64,000 bases of DNA from Molanna angustata (Eukaryota; Arthropoda; Insecta; Trichoptera; Molannidae). A program made the position numbers and the translations under genes. The stretch is from assembly GCA_963576475.1 (NCBI GenBank), contig OY754969.1:26488958-26552957 (forward strand). Reading direction: 5' to 3'. The notes under the pieces are model-generated. The model was not told where the DNA came from. It made no database searches and saw only the letters and a list, made by a program, of their open reading frames with translations. Positions 22,506-35,300 of this stretch are shown here, piece after piece. Position 1 is the stretch's first letter. Each line of letters starts with the position of its first letter.

Positions 22506-23465
22506 ACTCTCCACACTATGGAATAGTGAAGAGTCATGATTTCACAATTTTTAAGCGTAATTTTTTACATCAATTGCTCAACGGGTATCATGTAGAGAGT
22601 GCAAACTGTGAGTTTCGTTATGATGTGTTTGTATGTATGGCGTATGGCGTATGGCGTACGGCGTACGGCGTATGGCGTACGGCCTATGGTGTATGGCGTA
22701 CGGCGTACGGATAATAATTTTTGTGTCCTCTCTACAGCCCAAACTATAAGTCCGGTCGATTTCATATTAAGATCATATGTGTAAAGTGCATAGACCTAGA
22801 ACTGATTAGTTTTCCATAGAAAACTTTTGATTTCTTCTCTATGAATTCATCATTTACGTTGTTTTTTTTTGTGTCCTCTCTGCAGCCCAAACTATAAGTC
22901 CGATTGACTTCATATTGATATCACATGTGTTAAGTCCATAAACTTAGAGCTGATTAGTTTTCCATAGACAACAGTTCATTTTTTCTCAATGTTTCTTTAT
23001 GATTTCATATATTAAAACTGAAAAACTGAATGCTCTCACGACGTGGAAATTAGAGATATTTTAATTTGGTTTCAACTATTTATACAACACCAAGAATCTT
23101 CATAAAATTGTATTCAAATCGGTCAATGTTAAAAGAAAAATATTCAACGGTTTGAAAAATTATATTTTATTTAATGGATTTTTGTATGAAACTTATATGC
23201 AACAAGAGAATTTCTTTATGATTGGCAATGTTCAGTTCATTGATTTTATATTGATATAAGAATATTAATAGCTTGAACTTAGAACTGATAAGCTTTCCAT
23301 AGATATCATAAAATTTCTTCATATGATATCACGTGTCAAAAATTTTAAAATCCCTCACGCTCTTTAAATCAAAATTTATCTGCGTTTATTAAAATATTTC
23401 ATACAACATAAGCATTCTTTACCATATTGAGATTGTCAACATTTCAAGAAGAAAAATGAACGCTT
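22506..23465 (-). mobile_element. family-1 Helentron-like element, short form, left arm
   Basis: The terminal hairpin (ACTCTCCACACTATGG, then AATAGTGAAGAGT) is at 22,506, followed by the 7-bp TACGGCG-type run (22,636-22,709). Then come three successive diverged units that each contain a version of TTTCCATAGANAA, ATATGA-type and GTGAGAGC-type blocks. The last unit reaches GTTGACAATCTC-type sequence near 23,440. These units are recognisably the ancestor of the 313-bp satellite. There is no protein-coding frame beyond chance; the RRTPYAV-like translation simply reflects the 7-bp run. Confidence 0.8.
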
Positions 23466-23554
23466 AGTATGGCTCGTTTTGTGAAGAAAATGTTCAATAT
23501 AGAGTTTTTTTAAATAGCAAGAATAGTAATTAAAATATTATAATAATAAAAAAA

Positions 23555-23700
23555 ACTCAGAAAATGAGAAACATAAACACATATAATTCTACAATTGATT
23601 AATTTCACTCCCGACTACCGTTTCGGCTTACAAGGCCATAATCATCGGGAGTGAAATAAATCAATTGTGTTAATACTTCTCATTTTCATAATGGAGTTCT
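23555..23700. repeat. long imperfect hairpin
   Basis: AATGAGAAACATAAACACAT to ATTTCACTCCCGA pairs with TCGGGAGTGAAAT to CTTCTCATTTTC, with about 55-bp arms around a 30-bp loop holding CCGTTTCGGCTTACAAGGCC. The loop phrase (complement GGCCTTGTAAGCCGAAACGG) resembles 'GCCGAAACG' motifs of Penelope-like element termini. That link is tentative. The right-arm counterpart is at about 57,450-57,585. Confidence 0.6.
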
Positions 23701-23901
23701 ACAAATTAGAAGCCGTCTCAATCAAAAGATTGAAAAGTGCGCATTAAAAAAACTCTTTTTCATATTCTCTTTCGATTGAAGCAAAAATCTAGGTACCTTT
23801 TATTTTTTTTGTTACATAAAATAAAAAAATGGTTTTATTAAAACTAATTTGACAAGAAAAGTATTGAACGAATTCAAATTTCAAAAAACTCATGCAATAG
23901 A

Positions 23902-24220
23902 CATAGAATAATAATAGTATAGAATACTCTCTAGCCTGCAGTAAACGCGACTGCTTTATGTTGACTAATTTGGTCAACATTTTGCTACGAGCATTCAGTA
24001 ATCATTTGGCCGTCTGCGTGATACGTTCTCCAAATAGGGAATTTTTTAACTGCTTGCAAAATTATTTACGCAGTCATAACAAGTAGTACTATACGAACAA
24101 TGTCTACCAGCAGAGACATATGTACATATTTTGACACGAGCCGGCCAATAAAACGGCTTCACTTTTTCAGCGAGGTATTGTATGGGTATGAGTATTCTAT
24201 AGTTTTATTATTATTCTATG
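23902..24220. mobile_element. possible MITE with 30-bp inverted ends
   Basis: CATAGAATAATAATAGTATA to GAATACTC at the left is the inverse of GAGTATTCTATAGTTTTATT to ATTCTATG at the right. Interior is non-coding. No duplication of a target site could be fixed. Confidence 0.4.
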
Positions 24221-24254
24221 GCAATAGAATAAAGATTTAAATACAAATCGTTCT

Positions 24255-24458
24255 TTATTTAAAAGACGTATCTTTTGAGGGTACTAGGAAAAATATTTTC
24301 AAAATAGGTACCCACATAGCTCTTAAACCATGCGGCTAATTCTTTGGTAGCTTGACATGGATCGGCTTCCAACATCACCGTTCTTATAATTTTCTTATGT
24401 ATTTTAGATGGCTCTTCACCTATAAAAAGCATTCTCAGCCATATGTGAATGTTGAAAT
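24255..24458 (-). CDS. gene-like terminal exon of unknown family (left arm, intact)
   Basis: Minus strand: a T-rich tract and TTTTTAG acceptor are followed by about 67 open codons including WLRMLFIGEEPSKIHKK, VMLEADPCQATKELAAWF and YFENIFLVPSKDTSFK. A stop codon follows that is itself part of AATAAA (24,254-24,259), a plausible polyadenylation signal. Composition is balanced, unlike chance AT-rich frames nearby. The LINE poly(A) end lies just 14 bp upstream of the acceptor, so the LINE sits in the presumed preceding intron. The right-arm copy is broken (56,656-56,870). I do not recognise the protein; it could be a host last exon, a retrocopy end, or part of a transposon ORF. Confidence 0.45.
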
Positions 24459-24471
24459 CTAAAAATTAAAG

Positions 24472-26570
24472 TTTTTTTTTTTTTTTATTTGTAACATACG
24501 AAATAATATACAAGGTACACATCAAAGTTAACGATACAATATTTTTACAAAAAAAGATCCTTAAGAACTAGATGCGGAATGTAAACTGCTTCACTAGGTT
24601 AAAAACCTGTTCTGAAGCAGCTTATAATTATATAGGTATATTGTTTAGGTGTGCGTGTGTGTCATTGTATGTTAACGTAAAGTTGTTTATTTATCACTGT
24701 CTTGTCTGTTTCTTTTACCCACTTCTTTAATCCACATTTAAAGCTGTTTATATTTGTAGTTTTCTTCAATTCAATTGGAAGCAAATTGAAAATTTTTACT
24801 CCAAGGAAATGAAAATTTCTTTGTCCATAAGTCGACTTGGTTCTCGGTATCTGTATATTTGCTTGTCTAGTCTGTCTAGTCTGACGTGTAGTTTGGGTCG
24901 ATTGGAAGTCGTTAAGGTGTGAATAGATATAAGTGCAAATGTTTTTAGCATATAACTGTGGTATGTCTAGGATGTCAAGTTTTTTGAATAGTTCGGCTGA
25001 GGGTGTGCGAATAGGTACATTAAATATTATTTTCAAAGCGGATTTTTGGGCTTTAACTATTGAATCTATATTTGTTCTGTAAGTGCCACCCCACCCTATA
25101 ATACCATATTCTACTATTGATTGGTAAAGTGAATAGTACATTAATTTAATGACAGATTTTGGTAAAACATTTCTGATGGAGCGAAAAATGAAATTATTTT
25201 TTTTTAATTTCATGCTTAAAATTGAGATATGGGGTTTCCATTTTAAACATTGGTCAATTGTTATTCCCAAGTATTTCGTTTGTCTAGTTTTTTTTATTTC
25301 AGTACATATACAGTTACTTTGTTGGTCTTTGCAGTCATGAATTTTCAGTGGTCTATTTTCATTTGGTTGTCCCTGGTCCGTTTTGGTAAAAGTTATGTAT
25401 ACTGTTTTGTCATTGTTTAATGTAAGTGTGTTACAGTTTAGCCAGTTTTTAATAAGATGCATCCCACTTTCTGCTTTTTTGTAAGTAGATTCCCAGTTTT
25501 TATCGCTAAATAACAACACAGTGTCATCTGCAAAACTTATGATTTGTCCTCCTATATTCATATTGCATAGGTCGTTCATGTAGATGAGGAATAAGATAGG
25601 ACCGAGTATGCTTCCTTGGGGTATTCCGTAGTTTATATTGGAAGGCGAACTCAGAGTGTCTTGAATTCTGACTAGTTGTTTTCGGTTTGTCATATAGCAT
25701 TTCAATAATTTTAACTCATTTCCGGTAATCCCTAATTTTTCCATTTTTTCAAAAAGTTTAGTATGGGATATTGTATCAAAGGACTTTTTAATATCCAAAA
25801 ATATACCAATTGTTTTATTGCCTTTGTCAACATTCTGTGTTATATATCCAGTGACTTCAGAAATAGCATCCGAGGTAGACCTTCCTTTTCCAAAACCATA
25901 CTGATTGTTTGACCAGATCTTGTTTTTGTCAAAGTAGTTTGTAAGTTGATTTTTTATGATTCTTTCTATGATTTTAGAGAGAATGTTTAGTACACTTATT
26001 GGGCGGTAATTATTTACTTCGTCTTTGTTTCCATCCTTGAATATGGGTACAATTTTTGCGGTCTTCATAGACATTGGGAAGATGCCGTTAGTTATAGATA
26101 AGTTAACTAGATATGTAAGCGGAGCTATTTAAGGAGCTTAATAGATTTTTAAGGAGCTTAATAGATTTTTCAGATAGACGGTCTATTCCTGTAGCACAGT
26201 TTGGTTTTATTTTTATTATTGCTTTGTTTATTTCATCCGATGAGGCCTTTTCAAGAATGAATTTATTTGTAGAGTGATTATTGTATTGTGCAATGGGATC
26301 GTTTTTATTTGTTAATTTGATATTTTTGGCCAAGTTGGAACCGATAGTGGAAAAAAAAGGAATTAAAATGGTTTACAATATTATTAGGATTTTCGGCATA
26401 GGTAGTTTTAGTATTATTTATCTTGAGTTCTTTGATACTTGATTATTTTGTTTTAGTTGTACATGTTATCTCCTTTATAATATCCCAAAATCTTTTGGGA
26501 TTATTTTTATTTTCAATCACTTTTGAAGTGTAGTATATTTGCTTTGCTTTACGAATAATTGTGGAACAGG
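24472..26570 (-). pseudogene. LINE with reverse transcriptase, left-arm copy, frame broken
   Basis: The T run at 24,472-24,486 is the poly(A) tail on the minus strand. ORF2 codons run from about 26,570 down to 24,662. Reverse transcriptase motifs are present: NNYRPISVLN, FLDIKKSFD, GIPQGSILGP and SFADDTVLL. Compared with the right-arm copy it has a roughly 19-bp duplication at 26,130-26,170 (AAGGAGCTTAATAGATTTTT repeated) that shifts the frame, leaving 470 codons downstream and 76 upstream. It also has glycine where the right copy has arginine in GFRKGRST, and serine for alanine after FLDIKK. It keeps the conserved glycine of the GIPQGS motif. The endonuclease is absent. Clade looks CR1/Jockey-like. 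Confidence 0.9.
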
Positions 26571-26579
26571 TATTTCTAT

Positions 26580-27580
26580 TATTATTATATTATATAGTTA
26601 TTATTGTTTATTTATTTTACTTCAATTTTGTGTATAGTGTTAATCGCTAAGTTTTATTATTTTTTTAATCAACATGTTCACATCACCATTATTAAACTTT
26701 TTTGCTGGTCTACTTCGTGGTTCATTCTTCGCGATTAAACCAAAAAACGCACGGTGCGTTCGTTAGCCGTATCCTCTCCAAACACATCATTGCCATAAGG
26801 TTCTTGTATTTGAAAATTAATCTAATTTTTGCCGTATATAAATAAAACAATCAAATGTCATTTTTTTAATTTATAATGTTATAGTAATCGTGTGAAAAAA
26901 AAATCACTCTGAAATCTGACAACATGCTAGTTTAATTCATTCAAAGTGGCCAATGGGTTAAAAGGAAAATTAAATATTTAAACCCGTATTGGCTCTATTT
27001 TAACAATAAATATATAAAGATTTTAAATACATGTATTTTCATATATAGCGTGTTTAGAGATTTAGTCCCCTTGCCAAGCTGGGTCCTCGTGCTGATTGGT
27101 AGCTACGCCACTGGGTATGTATGAATGAATGAAAACAATCGTTTACAAAGCTAAAAGTAAAATGGCGTCAGATACCATTCCCATCAATCTTGTACAAATT
27201 TTCCGAGATTTTATTTTAGACATGTACCTATCTACTAACATACCAACAATTAAAATAGTGAAAATATAAAATAATTAATTATTTTCCACATAGAACAATG
27301 TTATAGTAATAAGTAATGACTAAGAAAAATGTTATAAGAAATATGTATAGAAGAATAAATGTCATCATATATCAAAAGTAGATATTCACAATCGCACTAT
27401 TTTTGTTGCTTGATTACTCTTTCTATTGTGATATCAACATTCAGGAGATTATTCACATCAATGAAAATTAAATCCATCATATTTAATTAATTAATACAAT
27501 ACTATTCTAAATACAAAAAAAAATCTCGTGTCACGATGCTCGTACACACTAATCTCCGATTTCAATGAAATTCTCTAATT
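26580..27580. other. left-arm non-coding DNA
   Basis: AT-rich with no recognised element. AACGCACGGTGCGTTCGTTA at about 26,745 is a small GC-containing palindrome whose core (ACGGTGCGTT) recurs inverted at 28,308. Confidence 0.4.
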
Positions 27581-27699
27581 TTGTATGGTTGGTTCCGGAT
27601 TGAAAGAGAGAATGATTTTGAATTCGATAGGTGGCGTTGTTATCGAGGTATAACAAAATATTGCTGTTTTTTCCGCGTTTTTTTATATATTTTTTTTAG

Positions 27700-27883
27700 A
27701 TTCAAGGTTTTAAATACCACACCAGACGGAAGAAGAAGCAGAGGCAGACCAAAAATGAGATGCCTGGACGATGTGGAGGCTGATTTACGAGCGCTGGGCC
27801 TTAATAACTGGAAGAGAGCCGCAGAGTGCAGGGAGAAATGGCGACGGATTCTGAAGGAGGCCAAGGCCTACAACGGGCTGTAG
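27700..27883 (+). pseudogene. LINE ORF2 C-terminal fragment (RTE/R1-like style)
   Basis: The frame ends with TTPDGRRSRGRPKMRCLDDV, then EADLRALGLNNWKRAAECRE and KWRRILKEAKAYNGL before a stop, followed by an ATGATG microsatellite tail. RGRPK-x-R-x-LDDV and W-x-x-RAA-x-x-REKWRRI are the standard end of a widespread insect LINE ORF2. The upstream part of this 100-codon frame (27,581-27,700) is unrelated AT-rich sequence. Matching copy: 53,249-53,432. Confidence 0.75.
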
Positions 27884-27889
27884 GGCCAA

Positions 27890-28420
27890 TGATGATGATA
27901 ATTTTTTAGATTTTTTATCTAAAAATACATATAACTACAAATAAAATGAGGTAGAGTATCGTTCTAATGAGGTCTACATAGAATCCGAGAAGGAAGCGAT
28001 TTGAACGTAAACCAACGAAGCAAAATGACAAAAATTTGCGCCCTGCGCAACCGGTAGTTCGTTCAAGGTGTTTGGTGAAAATTACACTAGATTTTACTTT
28101 CCAATTGACATAATTTATTACGGCTGCTGAACATTGCACATAGTGAAGTTAGTAGCAATAAGTAGTATTCCCATGGGACTTACAAAGTAATTTCCTTGTT
28201 GAGAACAAAGATGATTCGCCAGTCAGCGAGAGATGGCGTGGCGTTTGACAGATAATAATTCTCACACTTTCTTTGCAATTCAAACAAAGCGATTACTCGT
28301 ATCGTACACCGTGCGTTCTGTGCCTAACTTCACGCCCATTTGAATAATACTCAGAGTAATAATAAATATATCATTGCAGTCAAAGGCCAGAGCCTGATTC
28401 ATCATCCTATCTATAGGTAT
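27890..28420. other. left-arm non-coding DNA
   Basis: No recognised feature. The matching right-arm segment (52,712-53,245) is essentially identical. Confidence 0.4.
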
Positions 28421-28941
28421 TTAAAAATGTATAAATGATAAAGATGGATGTATGGTTATAGACGAAGAAAAAGTCAAGGAAATATAGATGGAATACTTTG
28501 AAGAGTTGTATGAAAGTACACAGTGCGAAATACTAATGAACAATAGGATACCAATAAATGAATACGAGAATGACAATGAGAAAATTTTAATAGAAGATGT
28601 AAGAGAAGCATGCACGTACAGGAAAGGGTGCGGGATTTGACTGTATACCAACCGAATTTATCAAATATGGTGACGAAAAGACGATAGAGTGGTGTCATTG
28701 CCTCTTCAACAAATGTTGGGAGACAGGACGTACTCCATCAGATTGGAGAAATGTAGTGATTGTACCCCTTTTTAAGAATGGGTCAAAATTAGACTACAAG
28801 AACTACCGAGCTATCAGTCTGCTGAGTTCGGTTGGAAAATTGAATGCTAGGATACTTGACCAAAAGTTGAGAAAGGTATGGGATACACAAGGGGCGTTTG
28901 ATGGAGGTAGTGGATGCGTATGTATGGAATGCGCTGCTTAA
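28421..28941 (+). pseudogene. LINE reverse transcriptase N-terminal fragment
   Basis: Broken plus-strand frames read, in order, YFEELYEST, then VIVPLFKNGSKLDYKNYRAI and SLLSSVGKLNARILDQKL. This is the start of the reverse transcriptase domain (W-K-x-x-x-VPLFKxGxK-x-x-x-x-NYR-x-ISLLS-x-x-GK) of an RTE-like or related LINE. The catalytic FxDD region is missing and several stops interrupt it. The opposite-strand frames here are shadows. Confidence 0.7.
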
Positions 28942-29064
28942 ACGTTCTGATTGCAATGAAACTTTAATGAACTGTCGAGCGCATACCCGGGACGGTTTCT
29001 GAATTTAATCGTCATTTGAACTATGAAGGTGAACTATCCTAGAAGAAGGAGGTCCAACTGTCTT

Positions 29065-29175
29065 ATCTCTTCGCAGGTCTTTCGAATAGTATTCTGTGAT
29101 TGGGTATTTCTATCTTCAAAATTTCGTCAATTTTATTGACTTCTATGTCTTCTACGTGTTCTCTCCAGAAGCGAA
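29065..29175 (-). pseudogene. possible LINE-derived coding fragment
   Basis: The minus-strand frame reads RFWREHVEDIEVNKIDEILK then IEIPNHRILFERPAKR and a stop. Protein-like composition and position beside another LINE fragment suggest a transposon remnant. The family is unrecognised. Counterpart at 51,958-52,067. Confidence 0.3.
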
Positions 29176-29329
29176 CACTGAACTATACTTTTATTATTTA
29201 TTTAATATCTCACAAAATAATTCATTAAAAATGATCGACATAGAAATACGAACATAAATACATAAATAAACGAGTGGGTTGTGGCCAACACTAAACTCTC
29301 CACACCACAAATATTGACAATGAAATATT

Positions 29330-32300
29330 TTATTCATTCTAAATTTTACTACCAAGAATATAAATTTTCTAACGATAGTATATTTTCATGTTAAGATAGA
29401 CAAACTATTAATGCAGTATGGTGAAGAATTCTAATGTTGTATGAAATATTTTAAAAAAAGCAGATAAATTTTGTTTTAAAGAACGCGAGAGCATTTTCAA
29501 AATTTTGACACGTAATATCATATGAAGAAATTTTTGTTATTTATGAAAAGCTAATCAGTTCGATGTTCAAGCTCTTTACATTATAACATGAAATCAAATT
29601 ACTGAACTTTTCCATACATAAGAAATTTATCTTATTATATACATTTTTATTCATACTAAATTTTACTACCAGGAAAATAAATTTTCTATCGACAGTATAT
29701 TTTTATGTTAAGATAGACAAACTATTATTGCAGTATGGTGTAGAATGCTTATGTTGTATGAAATATTTTAATAAAAGCAGATAAATTTTCTTTTAAAGGA
29801 CGCGAAAGCATTTTCCAAATTTTGACAGGTGATATCATATGAAGAAATTTTTTGTTATTTATGGAAAGCTAATCAGTTCTATGTTCAAGCTCTTTACATT
29901 ATAACATGAAATCAAATTACTGAACTTTTCCATACATAGAAATTTATCTAATTACATTTTTATTCATACTAAATGTTACTACCAGGAATATAAATTTTCT
30001 TCCGATAGTATATTTTTATGTTAAGATAGACAAACTATTAATGCAGTATAGTGAAGAATGCTTATGTTGTATGAAATATTTTAAAAAAAGCAGATAAATT
30101 TTGTTTTAAAGAACGCGAGAGCATTTTTCAAATTTTGACAGGTGATATCATATGAAGAATTTTTTTGTTATTTATGGAAAGCTAATCAGTTCTATGTTCA
30201 AGCTCTTTACATTATATCATGAAATCAAATTACTACACGTTTCCATACATAGAAATTTATCTAATTACATTTTTATTCATACTAAATGTTACTATCAGGA
30301 ATATAAATTTTCTTCCGATAGTATATTTTTATGTTAAGATAAACAAACTATTAATGCAGTATAGTGAAGAATGCTTATGTTGTATGAAATATTTTAAAAA
30401 AAGCAGATAAATTTTGTTTTAAAGAACGCGAGAGCATTTTCAAAATTTTGACACGTGATATTATATGAAGATTTTTTTTGTTATTTATGGAAAGCTAATC
30501 AGTTCTATGTTCAAGCTCTTTACATTATAACATTAAAACCAAATTACTGAACTTTTCCATACATAGAAATTTATCTAATTACATTATTATTCATACTAAA
30601 TGTTACTATCAGGAATATAAATTTTCTTCCGATAGTATATTTTTATGTTAAGATAGACAAACTATTAATGCAGTATAGTGAAGAATGCTTATGTTGTATG
30701 AAATATTTTAAAAAAAGCAGATAAATTTTGTTTTAAAGAACGCGAGAGCATTTTCAAAATTTTGACACGTGATATTATATGAAGATTTTTTTTGTTATTT
30801 ATGGAAAACTAATCAGTTCTATGTTCAAGCTCTTTACATTATAACATGAAATCAAATTACTGAACTTTTCCATACATAGAAATTTATCTAATTACATTAT
30901 TATTCATACTAAATGTTACTATCAGGAATATAAATTTTCTTCCGATAGTATATTTTTATGATAAGATAGACAAACTTTTAATGCAGTATGGTGTAGAATG
31001 CTTATGTTGTATGAAATATTTTAAAAAAAGCAGATAAATTTTGTTCTAAAGAACGCGAGAGCATTTTCCAAATTTTGACAGGTGATATCATATGAAGATT
31101 TTTTTTGTTATTTATGGAAAGCTAATCAGTTCTATGTTCAAGCTCTTTACATTATAACATGAAATCAAATTACTGAACTTTTCCATACATAGAAATTTAT
31201 CTAATTACATTTTTATTCATACTAAATGTTACTACCAGGAATATAAATTTTCTTCCGATAGTATATTTTTATGTTAAGATAGACAAACTATTAATGCAGT
31301 ATAGTGAAGAATGCTTATGTTGTATGAAATATTTTAAAAAAAGCAGATAAATTTTGTTTTAAAGAACGCGAGAGCATTTTTCAAATTTTGACAGGTGATA
31401 TCATATGAAGAATTTTTTTGTTATTTATGGAAAGCTAATCAGTTCTATGTTCAAGCTCTTTACATTATATCATGAAATCAAATTACTACACGTTTCCATA
31501 CATAGAAATTTATCTAATTACATTTTTATTCATACTAAATGTTACTATCAGGAATATAAATTTTCTTCCGATAGTATATTTTTATGTTAAGATAAACAAA
31601 CTATTAATGCAGTATAGTGAAGAATGCTTATGTTGTATGAAATATTTTTAAAAAAGCAGATAAATTTTGTTTTAAAGAACGCGAGAGCATTTTTCAAATT
31701 TTGACAGGTGATATCATATGAAGAATTTTTTTGTTATTTATGGAAAGCTAATCAGTTCTATGTTCAAGCTCTTTACATTATATCATGAAATCAAATTACT
31801 ACACGTTTCCATACATAGAAATTTATCTAATTACATTTTTATTCATACTAAATGTTACTATCAGGAATATAAATTTTCTTCCGATAGTATATTTTTATGT
31901 TAAGATAAACAAACTATTAATGCAGTATAGTGAAGAATGCTTATGTTGTATGAAATATTTTAAAAAAAGCAGATAAATTTTGTTTTAAAGAACGCGAGAG
32001 CATTTTCAAAATTTTGACACGTGATATTATATGAAGATTTTTTTTGTTATTTATGGAAAACTAATCAGTTCTATGTTCAAGCTCTTTACATTATAACATG
32101 AAATCAAATTACTGAACTTTTCCATACATAGAAATTTATCTAATTACATTATTATTCATACTAAATGTTACTATCAGGAATATAAATTTTCTTCCGATAG
32201 TATATTTTTATGATAAGATAGACAAACTTTTAATGCAGTATGGTGTAGAATGCTTATGTTGTATGAAATATTTTAAAAAAAGCAGATAAATTTTGTTCTA

Positions 32301-35300
32301 AAGAACGCGAGAGCATTTTCCAAATTTTGACAGGTGATATCATATGAAGATTTTTTTTGTTATTTATGGAAAGCTAATCAGTTCTATGTTCAAGCTCTTT
32401 ACATTATAACATGAAATCAAATTACTGAACTTTTCCATACATAGAAATTTATCTAATTACATTTTTATTCATACTAAATGTTACTACCAGGAATATAAAT
32501 TTTCTTCCGATAGTATATTTTTATGTTAAGATAGACAAACTATTAATGCAGTATAGTGAAGAATGCTTATGTTGTATGAAATATTTTAAAAAAAGCAGAT
32601 AAATTTTGTTTTAAAGAACGCGAGAGCATTTTTCAAATTTTGACAGGTGATATCATATGAAGAATTTTTTTGTTATTTATGGAAAGCTAATCAGTTCTAT
32701 GTTCAAGCTCTTTACATTATATCATGAAATCAAATTACTACACGTTTCCATACATAGAAATTTATCTAATTACATTTTTATTCATACTAAATGTTACTAT
32801 CAGGAATATAAATTTTCTTCCGATAGTATATTTTTATGTTAAGATAAACAAACTATTAATGCAGTATAGTGAAGAATGCTTATGTTGTATGAAATATTTT
32901 AAAAAAAGCAGATAAATTTTGTTTTAAAGAACGCGAGAGCATTTTCAAAATTTTGACACGTGATATTATATGAAGATTTTTTTTGTTATTTATGGAAAAC
33001 TAATCAGTTCTATGTTCAAGCTCTTTACATTATAATATGAAATCAAATTACTGAACTTTTCCATACATAGAAATTTATCTAATTACATTTTTATTCATAC
33101 TAAATGTTACTACCAGGAATATAAATTTTCTTCCGATAGTATATTTTTATGTTAAGATAGACAAACTATTAATGCAGTATAGTGAAGAATGCTTATGTTG
33201 TATGAAATATTTTAAAAAAAGCAGATAAATTTTGTTTTAAAGAACGCGAGAGCATTTTTCAAATTTTGACAGGTGATATCATATGAAGAATTTTTTTGTT
33301 ATTTATGGAAAGCTAATCAGTTCTATGTTCAAGCTCTTTACATTATATCATGAAATCAAATTACTACACGTTTCCATACATAGAAATTTATCTAATTACA
33401 TTTTTATTCATACTAAATGTTACTATCAGGAATATAAATTTTCTTCCGATAGTATATTTTTATGTTAAGATAAACAAACTATTAATGCAGTATAGTGAAG
33501 AATGCTTATGTTGTATGAAATATTTTAAAAAAAGCAGATAAATTTTGTTTTAAAGAACGCGAGAGCATTTTCAAAATTTTGACACGTGATATTATATGAA
33601 GATTTTTTTTGTTATTTATGGAAAACTAATCAGTTCTATGTTCAAGCTCTTTACATTATAACATGAAATCAAATTACTGAACTTTTCCATACATAGAAAT
33701 TTTTCTAATTACATTATTATTCATACTAAATGTTACTATCAGGAATATAAATTTTCTTCCGATAGTATATTTTTATGATAAGATAGACAAACTTTTAATG
33801 CAGTATGGTGTAGAATGCTTATGTTGTATGAAATATTTTAAAAAAAGCAGATAAATTTTGTTCTAAAGAACGCGAGAGCATTTTCCAAATTTTGACAGGT
33901 GATATCATATGAAGATTTTTTTTGTTATTTATGGAAAGCTAATCAGTTCTATGTTCAAGCTCTTTACATTATAACATGAAATCAAATTACTGAACTTTTC
34001 CATACATAGAAATTTATCTAATTACATTTTTATTCATACTAAATGTTACTACCAGGAATATAAATTTTCTTCCGATAGTATATTTTTATGTTAAGATAGA
34101 CAAACTATTAATGCAGTATAGTGAAGAATGCTTATGTTGTATGAAATATTTTAAAAAAAGCAGATAAATTTTGTTTTAAAGAACGCGAGAGCATTTTTCA
34201 AATTTTGACAGGTGATATCATATGAAGAATTTTTTTGTTATTTATGGAAAGCTAATCAGTTCTATGTTCAAGCTCTTTACATTATATCATGAAATCAAAT
34301 TACTACACGTTTCCATACATAGAAATTTATCTAATTACATTTTTATTCATACTAAATGTTACTATCAGGAATATAAATTTTCTTCCGATAGTATATTTTT
34401 ATGATAAGATAGACAAACTTTTAATGCAGTATGGTGTAGAATGCTTATGTTGTATGAAATATTTTAAAAAAAGCAGATAAATTTAGTTCTAAAGAATGCG
34501 AGAGCATTTTCCAAATTTTGACAGGTGATATCATATGAAGATTTTTTTTGTTATTTATGGAAAGCTAATCAGTTCTATGTTCAAGCTCTTTACATTATAA
34601 CATGAAATCAAATTACTGAACTTTTCCATACATAGAAATTTATCTAATTACATTTTTATTCATACTAAATGTTACTACCAGGAATATAAATTTTCTTCCG
34701 ATAGTATATTTTTATGTTAAGATAGACAAACTATTAATGCAGTATAGTGAAGAATGCTTATGTTGTATGAAATATTTTAAAAAAAGCAGATAAATTTTGT
34801 TTTAAAGAACGCGAGAGCATTTTCAAAATTTTGACACGTGATATTATATGAAGATTTTTTTTGTTATTTATGGAAAACTAATCAGTTCTATGTTCAAGCT
34901 CTTTACATTATAACATGAAATCAAATTACTGAACTTTTCCATACATAGAAATTTATCTAATTACATTATTATTCATACTAAATGTTACTATCAGGAATAT
35001 AAATTTTCTTCCGATAGTATATTTTTATGATAAGATAGACAAACTTTTAATGCAGTATGGTGTAGAATGCTTATGTTGTATGAAATATTTTAAAAAAAGC
35101 AGATAAATTTTGTTCTAAAGAACGCGAGAGCATTTTCCAAATTTTGACAGGTGATATCATATGAAGATTTTTTTTGTTATTTATGGAAAGCTAATCAGTT
35201 CTATGTTCAAGCTCTTTACATTATAACATGAAATCAAATTACTGAACTTTTCCATACATAGAAATTTATCTAATTACATTTTTATTCATACTAAATGTTA

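Larger units (their letters stand above)
20187..29270. repeat. left arm (outer 9.08 kb) of giant inverted repeat
   Basis: Reverse-complement identity with 51,865-60,936. The outer edge is fixed by TATAGTATTGTTGGCTTAAT at 20,187, whose complement closes the right arm. The inner edge is where CATAAATAAA at 29,261 is followed by the satellite element instead of the arm sequence. Collinear features in both arms include family-2, LINE X, family-1, hairpin, exon and LINE. Peptides encoded by matched frames differ at few positions, so identity is about 99%. Confidence 0.95.

Noticed and set aside
22565..22765. Arg-Thr-Pro-Tyr-Ala-Val repeat peptides (also at 4,810; 40,704; 49,235; 58,339)
   Set aside because: A 7-bp repeat translates as a 7-residue period in every frame; no conserved start, stop or frame among copies.
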